Source: Candidatus Scalindua sp. SCAELEC01 (GTDB lineage: Bacteria; Planctomycetota; Brocadiia; Brocadiales; Scalinduaceae). Taken from it: a stretch of DNA of 64,000 nucleotides. Both the position numbers and the translations under genes were made by a program. Shown here piece by piece: positions 38,470 to 46,609 of this stretch; the first letter of the stretch is position 1, and each line of letters opens with the position of its first letter. The notes under the pieces are model-generated. The model worked only from the letters and a program-made list of their open reading frames with translations, made no database searches and was not told where the DNA came from. The stretch is taken from positions 24,121-88,120 of the forward strand of contig SHMT01000020.1 in the NCBI GenBank assembly GCA_004282745.1, written 5' to 3'.

Positions 38470-38644
38470 AGTAATACAACTCCAATTTTTTCTATCCTCT
38501 CTCTTTTCAAAACGTTAGAGGATCATCTGTTTTCACACTGGGTATAAACAGCAAGGTTCACTTAGGGCTCGGCCAAAAGCACCGTAGTATTTTGACTAAG
38601 TCCTTACCGTAACAGTATCTTCCCACTACAAACAGAAAAAAGCC

Positions 38645-38772
38645 CCAGTGGTTGAACCAGCTTACCAGGTACAAGGCGCACAATAATTCCGCAACCGGAA
38701 CGTACTCAAGTACGTGAGGATTAAGGAATGATTACCGTAACGCAGTAGATGGACAGTTGGTTTAACCACTGG
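38645..38772 (-). repeat. Family A-related palindromic element, copy A3
   Basis: About 128 bp with inverted ends CCAGTGGTTGAACCA and TGGTTTAACCACTGG. The centre (CAGGTACAAGGCGCACAATAATT, then CGTACTCAAGTACGTGAGGATT) matches family A, but the outer arm is missing and the TIR sequence has drifted. It abuts the argB stop codon exactly. Confidence 0.75.
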
Positions 38773-39777
38773 TTAAACAATAATTTGCGTTCCAACCCCC
38801 TTATCAGTAAAAATCTCCAGTAATAAAGAGTGAGGGATATTGCCATCAATAATGTGCGCTTTTCCAACACCCTCGGTTAATGCAGATATACATGCCTTTG
38901 CTTTGGGCAGCATTCCCCCCTTGATTATGTTGCTCTCTATTAACTCATACACTTCATCCTCATGCAGTGTTGATGCAAATGATTCAGGGTTAGAGGGATC
39001 GGTAGAAATTCCGTGGGTATTTGATATAAATACCAATTTTTCTGCTTTCAGATAGCGTGCGATAAAGCACGCTACATTGTCCGCATTTACATTGAAGTGT
39101 TCCCCAGCGGTCCCGACTGCTATTGGGGGTACGACGGCAATGTGACCGTTGTCACATAATTCACATAACTGATCACTTTCGATAGCGGTAATTTCTCCCA
39201 CATAACCAAAATCATGATCCAGTGTTTTGTCGTTCTCTTTTAAGAGGTATTTCCTGGCCTTTAAAGGGCTCTCATTTCCATTGAAGACACAAACTGCATC
39301 AGCTTGCATCTCTTTTATCTTCTTTACAATTAAGGTGCTTATCTGGTTTACGAGCACATCGATGGCTATTTCCAGAGTCTCTTTATCCGTAACACGGTAG
39401 CCATGAATAAAGACAGGATCCTTTCCCCTCTTTTTCATCTCCTCACTTATGTATGGACCTCCACCGTGTACAATTATTGGTTTCATACCAATAGCCTGCA
39501 TAAAGACCACATCTTGTAAAATGCTGAGGAAAGTTTTTATGTTGACCATGGCACTACCGCCAAATTTGATTACGACTATTTTCCCCTTAAAGGACTGAAT
39601 ATAGGGGAGTGCCTCAATGAGGACTTTTGACTTCGTGATAGCATCTTCTATTGTAATGCCCTTCGTATCGGTATCTGCCAACGTTTTCAGACCAACATTT
39701 GACGACATGGCCTCATCGCACAGGATGCTTGTAGCTCCGCTCATTTGGCTCTTTTCACTGGATAATTGTGTCTTCAT
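38773..39777 (-). CDS. argB: acetylglutamate kinase
   Basis: ArgB phosphorylates N-acetylglutamate, usually the regulated step of arginine synthesis. I take the ATG giving MKTQLSSEKS; the frame begins with a TTG at 39798. The protein has 334 residues, about 35-45 more than usual at the N-terminus. The core has KIVVIKFGGSAM, IIVHGGGPYISEEMKKRG, GYRVTDKETLEIA, VNADNVACFIARYLKAEKLVFISNT and GGMLPKAKACISAL. A long N-terminal segment that interlaces dimers is seen in arginine-sensitive forms. The stop touches repeat A3. Confidence 0.95.
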   Translation of the reverse strand: MKTQLSSEKSQMSGATSILCDEAMSSNVGLKTLADTDTKGITIEDAITKSKVLIEALPYIQSFKGKIVVIKFGGSAMVNIKTFLSILQDVVFMQAIGMKPIIVHGGGPYISEEMKKRGKDPVFIHGYRVTDKETLEIAIDVLVNQISTLIVKKIKEMQADAVCVFNGNESPLKARKYLLKENDKTLDHDFGYVGEITAIESDQLCELCDNGHIAVVPPIAVGTAGEHFNVNADNVACFIARYLKAEKLVFISNTHGISTDPSNPESFASTLHEDEVYELIESNIIKGGMLPKAKACISALTEGVGKAHIIDGNIPHSLLLEIFTDKGVGTQIIV

Positions 39778-39878
39778 TATGCTTATGTAGTATCTCAATA
39801 AAATAAAAAATAATACACCTTAATACTTTATACAGACAGGGATTATAGTCTTTCCTGCACATGCGTGTCAAGGTTAAA

Positions 39879-40370
39879 TCACCCGTTAATCAAATCATCA
39901 AGTTTTTTTCTATGACAGTGGCAGATAGCAATCGCAAGGGCGTCTGAAGAGTCCAAGGGTTCAGGAAGCTTAGATAACTGGAGTATAACCTTTACCATCT
40001 CTTGGACCTGGGTTTTTTGTGCATTTCCAACTCCAACTACTGATTTCTTAATGGCTGTGGGTGAATATTCGTACAAGGGGACACCTGACAATGCCGCACA
40101 TAAAATAGCAACACCTCGCCCCTCTCCAATCTTGATGGCGGCCTTTACGCTCTTGCCATAAAAAACCTTTTCTACTGCAACATGATCCGGCTTATGCTTT
40201 TCAAAAACCTGACATAATCCTTCATAAATCCTCTTGAGCCTGTCAGGGAAGAGATCATTTCTCCCACACGTGACGGCCCCATAATCTATGAGTGCTAAAC
40301 GGCCTCCCGTTTCCTCTACTACCCCAAAACCGGTTATTATTGTGCCAGGGTCGATACCTAGTACTCGCAT
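39879..40370 (-). CDS. ruvC: Holliday junction resolvase RuvC
   Basis: RuvC cuts Holliday junctions in recombination. The protein has 163 residues, as usual. The four catalytic acids are visible: Asp7 (GIDPGT), Glu67 (VAVEKVF), Asp140 and Asp143 (PLDSSDALAIAICH). GRGVAILCAA and the VGVGNAQKTQVQEMV DNA-binding stretch are also present. ruvA and ruvB are not adjacent here. Confidence 0.97.
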   Translation of the reverse strand: MRVLGIDPGTIITGFGVVEETGGRLALIDYGAVTCGRNDLFPDRLKRIYEGLCQVFEKHKPDHVAVEKVFYGKSVKAAIKIGEGRGVAILCAALSGVPLYEYSPTAIKKSVVGVGNAQKTQVQEMVKVILQLSKLPEPLDSSDALAIAICHCHRKKLDDLING

Positions 40371-40728
40371 AGGGTAATAAAATTACATATTTATTCTTAA
40401 ATGTCAATGTTTTCTGGCAATGTTCAGAGGTAAATAATTTCAATTGGCAGCAGTGAAAGTTTTCAAAAATTTTATTGTGGAAACATAACTATCTAAAAAT
40501 AGATCTTCAATACGTAAGTGATTTTTGTTATGTTATGTTGAATGAAAACTACCCATCTACGGCGTTGCGGTAAAAATTTCTAAATCATTAAGTACATAGG
40601 TGCTTCACACGTAAGCACCCATATGTTCCGGTCACGAAATTGTTACGCGCCTTGTATCTGAGTAGTTTTGGTTCAACTACTATTTACCTTTCATAGGGCA
40701 ATGCATTAAATTTGCCAATACAGAAGCG
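40371..40728. other. divergent intergenic region holding repeat A4
   Basis: Between ruvC and pyrD, which point away from each other. Most of it is occupied by the degenerate family A copy at about 40532-40684. No further gene is seen. Confidence 0.5.
40532..40684 (+). repeat. Family A palindromic element, degenerate copy A4
   Basis: GTTGAATGAAAACTACCCATC on the left and GTAGTTTTGGTTCAACTACTA on the right match the family A arms. The centre has diverged and carries its own palindrome (GGTGCTTCACACGTAAGCACC). Clear flanking duplications are not seen. Confidence 0.7.
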
Positions 40729-41649
40729 ATGCTCAGGCCAAATCTTATAACAAATCTATGTGGAATCAAGCTCCCGAATCCTACTATTCTACCATCAGGA
40801 TTCCTCGGGACCTCTCGGCCTCTGTTAAAAAGAGTCGCTGATAATGGTGCTGGAGCGGTAACGATTAAGTCTGTCGGCCTTACACCTCGAGAAGGTCACA
40901 AAAACCCAACTGTCGTCACCTTTGAGGCGGGTATGCTGAACGCTGTTGGGTACTCAAATCCCGGAGTGGAAGAGATAGCGAGAGAATTTTCTGAGACGAA
41001 AGAAATTGATGTGCCTCTGATCGCAAGTGTTATTGGCACAGATGCCGATGAATTTGTACGTGTGATAGAGAAGTTGTCGGATACACAATTTTCGGCTATT
41101 GAACTCCCCCTCTCATGTCCTCACACTCCAGGATTTGGGTTATTGGCGGGTCAGGGAACACCCGAAAACACGAGAGAGATAGTTTCTGCTGTCAGAAAGG
41201 CTACTCAACTTCCCATATTTGTAAAACTCTCCCCGAATATTCCGGGCATTGGGAACCTGGCAAAGGTCGCTGAGGATGCAGGAGCAGATGCCATCACGGC
41301 CGTAAACTCCTTAGGGCCAGGCATGATTATCAATATCGAGGCACGATCTCCAGTTCTTTCGTTTAAGATAGGCGGAGTCACGGGAAGCGCCTTGAGGCCA
41401 ATTGCAACGCGATGTGTCTATGATATTTACGAAGCAGTCGACATTCCCATAATCGGTGTTGGAGGGATCTCAACTGGCCGTCATGCCATCGAGATGATTA
41501 TGGCGGGAGCAACTGCCATTGGGATCGGCACGGGAATTTACCAGAGGGGGATCGGCATTTTTCGTAAAGTCTGTGATGAGATGGAGACGTGGATGTCTGA
41601 AAACAACCTGAAGAGTATCGATGAAATCAGAGGAGTTGCACATGGGTGA
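40729..41649 (+). CDS. pyrD: dihydroorotate dehydrogenase B, catalytic subunit
   Basis: This enzyme oxidises dihydroorotate to orotate in pyrimidine synthesis, passing electrons through PyrK to NAD. The protein has 306 residues. Motifs are NPTILPSGFLGTSR, GAVTIKSVGLTPREGHKNPT, ELPLSCPHTPGFG with the catalytic Cys, PIFVKLSPNI, AVNSLGPGMIINI and PIIGVGGISTGRHAIEMIMAGATAIGIGTGIY. The Cys rather than Ser base marks class 1B. It overlaps pyrK by eight bases. Confidence 0.95.
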   Translation: MLRPNLITNLCGIKLPNPTILPSGFLGTSRPLLKRVADNGAGAVTIKSVGLTPREGHKNPTVVTFEAGMLNAVGYSNPGVEEIAREFSETKEIDVPLIASVIGTDADEFVRVIEKLSDTQFSAIELPLSCPHTPGFGLLAGQGTPENTREIVSAVRKATQLPIFVKLSPNIPGIGNLAKVAEDAGADAITAVNSLGPGMIINIEARSPVLSFKIGGVTGSALRPIATRCVYDIYEAVDIPIIGVGGISTGRHAIEMIMAGATAIGIGTGIYQRGIGIFRKVCDEMETWMSENNLKSIDEIRGVAHG

Positions 41650-42472
41650 TACGTTGGTACGACCTGGTCAGCCAGTGATGTTACAGATTGACAAGATCAT
41701 AAATGTGGCAAGTGAGACAAAGACCTTCATCTTTAAACAAAAACTTTCATACCAGATAGGACAGTTCTTGATGGTCTGGTTGCCGGGAGTTGATGAAAAA
41801 CCCTTTGCCGTATCAGATTATGGCGACGGTTTCTTTGGATTTACCGCACTCGCAAGAGGCAGATTCACGAGACTGCTGCATAGTATGAAAGTCGGAGAGT
41901 TTGTGGGGATACGTGGACCTTTCGGAAGAGGGTTCTCCATTCCCGACACAGTTGCGAATGGCACCGGAAACGCATGCGTGATTGGAGGCGGATGTGGTAT
42001 GGCATCGCTAACTACGCTCGTTGAAAAGATACCGCACGGTAGTGTGACCGTACTCAACGGAGCAACAACAAAGTCAAATTTGCTCTTTGCAAACCGCTTT
42101 CAAGATACAATCTTTATTACGGACGATGGGAGTATCGGTATCCGGGGGTATCCAACTGACAGATTAGAGGAGTTATACAAGGAGCGGAGATTCAGCATAA
42201 TCTACACCTGTGGTCCGGAGATCATGATGTTCAAGGTCTACGAATTTTGTAAGAATACTGGTATACCTTGCGAGGCCTCTCTGGAGAGATATATGAAATG
42301 CGGTATTGGTATCTGTGGACAATGTGTCTGTGACGGAAAGATGGTGTGCAAGGATGGCCCTGTCTTCAACTTACAAGAGCTCAGCACCATGACCGATTTT
42401 GGGCGGCATTCATTGCTGAAAAGTGGTCAGAGAGTCAGCGTACAGGATTATGGAAAATGGAGGCAAGTGTAG
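41642..42472 (+). CDS. pyrK: dihydroorotate dehydrogenase B, electron transfer subunit
   Basis: PyrK carries FAD and a 2Fe-2S cluster and links PyrD to NAD. I use the ATG giving MGDTLVRPG, with GGAG six bases upstream. The protein has 276 residues. The FAD/NAD reductase fold shows KPFAVSDYG-like flavin binding, VIGGGCGMASLTTL and YTCGPEIMMFKVYEFC. The cluster ligands are in ERYMKCGIGICGQCVCD and, further on, MVCKDGPVF. The gene overlaps the pyrD stop. Confidence 0.94.
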   Translation: MGDTLVRPGQPVMLQIDKIINVASETKTFIFKQKLSYQIGQFLMVWLPGVDEKPFAVSDYGDGFFGFTALARGRFTRLLHSMKVGEFVGIRGPFGRGFSIPDTVANGTGNACVIGGGCGMASLTTLVEKIPHGSVTVLNGATTKSNLLFANRFQDTIFITDDGSIGIRGYPTDRLEELYKERRFSIIYTCGPEIMMFKVYEFCKNTGIPCEASLERYMKCGIGICGQCVCDGKMVCKDGPVFNLQELSTMTDFGRHSLLKSGQRVSVQDYGKWRQV

Positions 42473-42496
42473 CCGTAATCAATGCAACAGGTAAAT

Positions 42497-42642
42497 AGTG
42501 TTTGAACGAAAACTACCCATCTACTGCGTTGCTGCAATAATTTCGCAATCCTCAAGTACAATTGTACGTTCCGGTTACGAAATTATTACGCGCCTTGTAC
42601 CTAGGCACTTTTCATTCAAACACAGGGTTTTCGTTCAGACAC
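42497..42642 (+). repeat. Family A palindromic MITE-like element, copy A5
   Basis: This 146-bp copy has ends GTGTTTGAACGAAAAC and GTTTTCGTTCAGACAC. Direct TAAATA repeats flank it at 42491-42496 and 42643-42648. It is almost identical to copy A6 at 51354-51498. Confidence 0.9.
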
Positions 42643-42666
42643 TAAATAGAAAAATAGCATTCCCAA

Positions 42667-42704
42667 AAAAGTCCCCCTTGGAAGGGGGATTCAGGGGGAT
42701 GTTA
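42667..42704 (+). repeat. Family C short palindromic repeat, copy C2
   Basis: AAAAAAGTCCCCCTTGGAAG then GGGGATTCAGGGGGATG. It matches copy C1 at 37201-37233 on the opposite strand. Confidence 0.75.
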
Positions 42705-42809
42705 AACCAGGAAAAAAGATTGACACCGATAAAATCGAGCACCTTAACACTCCAAAATTAAATGAACGATGCTTTTTTCAGGTAAACAATTTAAACGTAA
42801 GGTTACAGT

Positions 42810-45491
42810 ATGTGTCAAAAAATAATCATCATTGACGGGAGTTCCTATATCTTCCGTGCCTTTTACGCAATCAAGAGCTCTCTTTCAAATTCTAAGGGAC
42901 TCCCAACCAATGCCATATTTGGCTTTGCGCGTATGTTGTTAAAGGTAGTTCGTGATGAGAACCCGGATTATGTTGCGGTAGTGTTTGATTCAGAAAAAAA
43001 GACCTCACGGCATGAATATTTTCCGGAATACAAAGCCAACCGTGCGAAGATGCCTGAAGATCTGACCCCCCAGATCCCCTACATTCATGACCTGGTCAAG
43101 TCCTTTAATATGAGAGTGGTTTGTGTTGACGGGATTGAGGCGGATGACATTATCGGCACCCTGGCCGTACAATCGAGACAAAAGGGGTTAGAAGTAATTA
43201 TCGTAAGTGGCGATAAAGACATGATGCAGCTCGTTGGTAACGGAATCACCATGCTTGATACCATGAAAGAAAAAAGGATTGGTCCCAAAGAGGTGCAAGA
43301 AAAATTGGGAGTTACTCCTGAAAAGGTTGTAGAGATGATGGGCCTCATGGGAGACACATCAGATAATATTCCCGGTGTCCCAGGCATAGGACCAAAGACC
43401 GCTTTAGAATTAATTAACACATATGGCGATATTGAGAATACGCTTGCCAACGCACAAGAGGTGAAAAAAAAGAGTATCAGGGAAAAACTTTCACAATTTG
43501 AAGATCAGGCTAGGTTGAGCAGAAGGCTGGTAACAATTGTTACCGATCTCGACCTGGATTGTGATCCGACTAACTTTCAGGTAAGGGAGATGGATAATGA
43601 TGCCGTTGTCCGTATCTTAAAGGAGCTTGAATTTACCGCCTTACTCAAGGAGTTGACCACCTCTCCCAAATCTGTGGAAAAAGCAGAAAAAAGCTACCAT
43701 ACGGTTTTGGAGAAACAAGATTTTGATACCCTGTTGAAATCCCTTAAGAAGTCTGGAAGTTTTGCAATTGACCTGGAGACTACCAGTAAACATCCGATGT
43801 TAGCAAAGATCGTGGGTATTTCTCTCTCATTTAAACCGCACGAAGCATACTATATCCCTGTAGCCCACGATTATGCCGGTTGCCCGATTCAGTTAGATTT
43901 TGATCTCGTCTTGGAAAGACTGAAACCGCTCCTTGAGGATCCGGCCATTCATAAATACGGACAGAACATTAAGTATGAAAAGATCGTACTCCAAAATGCA
44001 GGGATCAATTTGCAAGGGATGGCATTCGACACCATGATCGCCTCCTATCTTTTGGATCCGAACAAGAGGAACCACAACCTGGATGATATTTCATTGGAAT
44101 ACTTAGAACATAGAATGATCACCTATAAGGAGGTTACTGGCACCGGGCAAAAGGAGATAGGTTTTCACCAAGTGGAGATTCCCAGGGCTTCAGAATACTC
44201 CTGTGAAGATGCGGATGTTACCTTTCTCCTGACCAAAAAACTAGCGCCTATGATTAAAGCAGAGGAGGGGCTGGAGGAGCTCCTCCAAACAGTGGAGATG
44301 CCGCTCTTGGAGGTGTTGGCTGAAATGGAGATAAACGGAGTTGGCATTGACGTCAATCTTCTTCGTGAAATGTCACGCACACTTGAAAAAGAGCTAGAGG
44401 ATAATTCGAAACGAATCTATCACATAGCAGGTGAGGAGTTCAATATCAACTCTCCAAAGCAGCTTGCCATCATTCTTTTTGAGAAGCTAAAGTTGCCAAC
44501 TTCCAAAAAGACGAAAACTGGATACTCGACTGATGAAGGGGTACTGGAAAGGTTGGCATACAGACACGAACTCCCTGCGGAAGTGCTCAACTACCGCAAA
44601 CTCAAGAAATTAAAGTCTACCTATGTGGATGCGTTGCCTGCCCTGGTTAATCGAGATACCGGCCGGGTACACACCTCCTTTAACCAAACCGTTGCAGCCA
44701 CGGGACGATTAAGCAGTACTGAGCCAAATCTGCAGAATATCCCCACCCAGACAGAGGCGGGGATGGTGATCAGGAAGGCATTTATTCCGGATGATGGAAA
44801 CCTGATCCTTTCAGCGGACTATTCGCAGATAGAGCTGCGTATTTTGGCGCACCTCTCCGGGGACGAGATCTTGATGGAATCTTTTCGTCAGGGAGAGGAC
44901 ATCCATACCCGGACTGCATCTGAGGTCTTTCACCTCAACCTAGAAGCGGTGACTCCTGAGATGCGGAAGATGGCCAAAGCGGTGAATTTCGGCATTATCT
45001 ATGGGATTTCAGCCTTTGGGTTGTCCAATGGGATCGGAGTCAGCCAAAAAGAGGCTAAGGAATTTATCGATAACTATTTCAACCTCTACAAAAAGGTAAA
45101 GCAGTATATCAACGAGTCAATTGAAAAGGCCCATGCTGATGGTTCGGTCTCTACAATGTTGGGGAGAATCCGCCGTATTCCGGAACTGATCAGCCCGAAT
45201 AAAAACCTGCGTGAATTTGGCGAAAGGATGGCGGTGAATTCACCGATCCAAGGATCTGCAGCGGACATTATTAAATTGGCAATGATAACTATTTTCAGGG
45301 AGATGAAAAAGGAGGAGTTGAAATCAAAGATGATCATCCAGGTGCACGATGAGTTGGTCTTTGAGGTCCCGGTATCAGAAAAAGAGGTAATGGAAACACT
45401 CGTACGGTCCGGTATGGAACAGGCCTATCCCCTGCAAGTTCCTCTCACGGTTGACCTCCGCTTTGGTGAAAACTGGAATGAGGCACATTAA
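42810..45491 (+). CDS. polA: DNA polymerase I
   Basis: Pol I fills gaps and removes RNA primers. The protein has 893 residues with three domains. The 5'-3' exonuclease is at about 1-270 (IIIDGSSYIFRAFYA, GIEADDIIGTLA, MGDTSDNIPGVPGIGPKTA). The 3'-5' proofreading domain is at about 290-480, with the metal-binding FAIDLET intact. The polymerase domain is at about 500-893, with motif A DYSQIELRILAHLSGD, motif B RKMAKAVNFGIIYG and motif C QVHDELVFEVP. All catalytic residues I can check are present. Confidence 0.98.
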   Translation: MCQKIIIIDGSSYIFRAFYAIKSSLSNSKGLPTNAIFGFARMLLKVVRDENPDYVAVVFDSEKKTSRHEYFPEYKANRAKMPEDLTPQIPYIHDLVKSFNMRVVCVDGIEADDIIGTLAVQSRQKGLEVIIVSGDKDMMQLVGNGITMLDTMKEKRIGPKEVQEKLGVTPEKVVEMMGLMGDTSDNIPGVPGIGPKTALELINTYGDIENTLANAQEVKKKSIREKLSQFEDQARLSRRLVTIVTDLDLDCDPTNFQVREMDNDAVVRILKELEFTALLKELTTSPKSVEKAEKSYHTVLEKQDFDTLLKSLKKSGSFAIDLETTSKHPMLAKIVGISLSFKPHEAYYIPVAHDYAGCPIQLDFDLVLERLKPLLEDPAIHKYGQNIKYEKIVLQNAGINLQGMAFDTMIASYLLDPNKRNHNLDDISLEYLEHRMITYKEVTGTGQKEIGFHQVEIPRASEYSCEDADVTFLLTKKLAPMIKAEEGLEELLQTVEMPLLEVLAEMEINGVGIDVNLLREMSRTLEKELEDNSKRIYHIAGEEFNINSPKQLAIILFEKLKLPTSKKTKTGYSTDEGVLERLAYRHELPAEVLNYRKLKKLKSTYVDALPALVNRDTGRVHTSFNQTVAATGRLSSTEPNLQNIPTQTEAGMVIRKAFIPDDGNLILSADYSQIELRILAHLSGDEILMESFRQGEDIHTRTASEVFHLNLEAVTPEMRKMAKAVNFGIIYGISAFGLSNGIGVSQKEAKEFIDNYFNLYKKVKQYINESIEKAHADGSVSTMLGRIRRIPELISPNKNLREFGERMAVNSPIQGSAADIIKLAMITIFREMKKEELKSKMIIQVHDELVFEVPVSEKEVMETLVRSGMEQAYPLQVPLTVDLRFGENWNEAH

Positions 45492-45584
45492 TATTTCTTC
45501 CGTTTTCTTGTCTTCTTCAACAATTCGTTATCAACCTTTTTCATCAACATGTGGATGGCTGGTGAGTAAGGCACTTATCCTTTT

Positions 45585-45671
45585 TCCTCACGCCAAGGCG
45601 CTAAGAACGCAAAGGTTATTTGCTTTTGGATCATGTTTTTCTTAGCGAACTTTGCGGCTTTGCGTGAGAAT
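45585..45671. repeat. palindromic intergenic repeat after polA
   Basis: CTCACGCCAAGGCGCTAAGAACGCAAAG on the left (split here into CTCACGCCAAGGCG and CTAAGAACGCAAAG) is roughly complementary to CTTAGCGAAC...TTTGCGTGAG on the right. The CTCACGCAAAG-type palindrome is a common scattered intergenic repeat in many bacteria. It lies between the convergent ends of polA and the small gene after hpt. Confidence 0.6.
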
Positions 45672-45706
45672 TAGTAATTTAATCTGAAAGGATCGGTTTT
45701 AGTATA

Positions 45707-45871
45707 TTATCTTCTTCCAATTTTACGAAGAGCGGCAGGAGTGTAATCACCCGGGCTTCTATTAATGCTGAAATCACACATCCTCTCTTCATTGTCAAGC
45801 CCGCTTACATAATAGCGGCCAGACTTTAGATCGTAAAATACTTGTCTAATGAGACAGAGGATCTTTATCAT
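45707..45871 (-). CDS. small hypothetical protein downstream of hpt
   Basis: I translated this short frame by hand. It has 54 codons, ATG to TAA, and starts 18 bases after the hpt stop in the same direction. The product begins MIKILCLIRQVFYDLKSGRYY and ends PAALRKIGRR; it has a mixed, protein-like composition (Tyr, Gly, Asp, Arg). I do not recognise it. The position and spacing suggest cotranscription with hpt. No clear ribosome binding site is seen, so a chance frame cannot be ruled out. Confidence 0.45.
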   Translation of the reverse strand: MIKILCLIRQVFYDLKSGRYYVSGLDNEERMCDFSINRSPGDYTPAALRKIGRR

Positions 45872-45888
45872 ACCATATTACGGCATTG

Positions 45889-46416
45889 CTAAGTTTTCAA
45901 TACAGCAATGTATGGGAGATTGCGGTATTTGTTGTCAAAATCGAGTCCATATCCCACGACGAACTGGTTTTCAATATCAAAGCAGCTGTAATCGGCGACA
46001 ACATTTTCCTCTCTTCTTGCGCGTTTGTTGAGGAGTACACATATCTTAATTGACAAGGGGTTCTGCTCTTTAATCATCTGGAGTGTCTTTGCCAGTGTTT
46101 TGCCGGTATCAAGTATGTCGTCTACGACAATGACATGTTCACCTTTTACCTTCAATCTGATGTTGTCGACAATATCTGCTTCTCTTTTTGGATAAGTTGC
46201 GTCACCTAGATAGGTATTAACCCTGACCGTATCGATCTTAACTGTAAAAGGAATATGGCGAATCAAGTCAGCGAGAAAGATAAGTCCTCCATTTAAGACT
46301 CCAATCACTGTCAGTTTCTTACCTTCGTAATCCACAACTATTCTTTTTGCAATATTCTGAACACGCTCCTTGATGGCAGCTTCACTAAGAATAACTTTTT
46401 CGATCTCAGCTTCCAT
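45889..46416 (-). CDS. hpt: hypoxanthine phosphoribosyltransferase
   Basis: This purine salvage enzyme converts hypoxanthine or guanine to the nucleotide with PRPP. The protein has 175 residues. The PRPP-binding loop is HVIVVDDILDTGKTLAKTL, the flexible loop region is VNTYLGDATYPK, and the C-terminal FVVGYGLDFDNKYRNLPYIAVL is typical. GVLNGGLIFLADLIRHI supplies the first PRPP contact loop. It is a standard bacterial HPRT. Confidence 0.96.
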   Translation of the reverse strand: MEAEIEKVILSEAAIKERVQNIAKRIVVDYEGKKLTVIGVLNGGLIFLADLIRHIPFTVKIDTVRVNTYLGDATYPKREADIVDNIRLKVKGEHVIVVDDILDTGKTLAKTLQMIKEQNPLSIKICVLLNKRARREENVVADYSCFDIENQFVVGYGLDFDNKYRNLPYIAVLKT

Positions 46417-46609
46417 GAGTCACCTTATTCGTAAACACTCTATCTCTTATAAGAGTGTAATTATGATAGATAATATGCTTGGAAGCAATTATAAATATAT
46501 TGGTTACGGTCTGTCCTACTTGCTTTAAGCGGGAAAAGTGTGAGTGTGTGACCTTTTTCTATGCTAACCGATAACTTCGAGAAGAGGTATACTAAAAAAG
46601 ATGGATTCC

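Larger units (their letters stand above)
42473..42809. other. intergenic region filled by repeats A5 and C2
   Basis: No gene. It holds the family A copy at 42497-42642 and the short family C copy at 42667-42704, then about 100 bases leading to polA. Confidence 0.6.
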
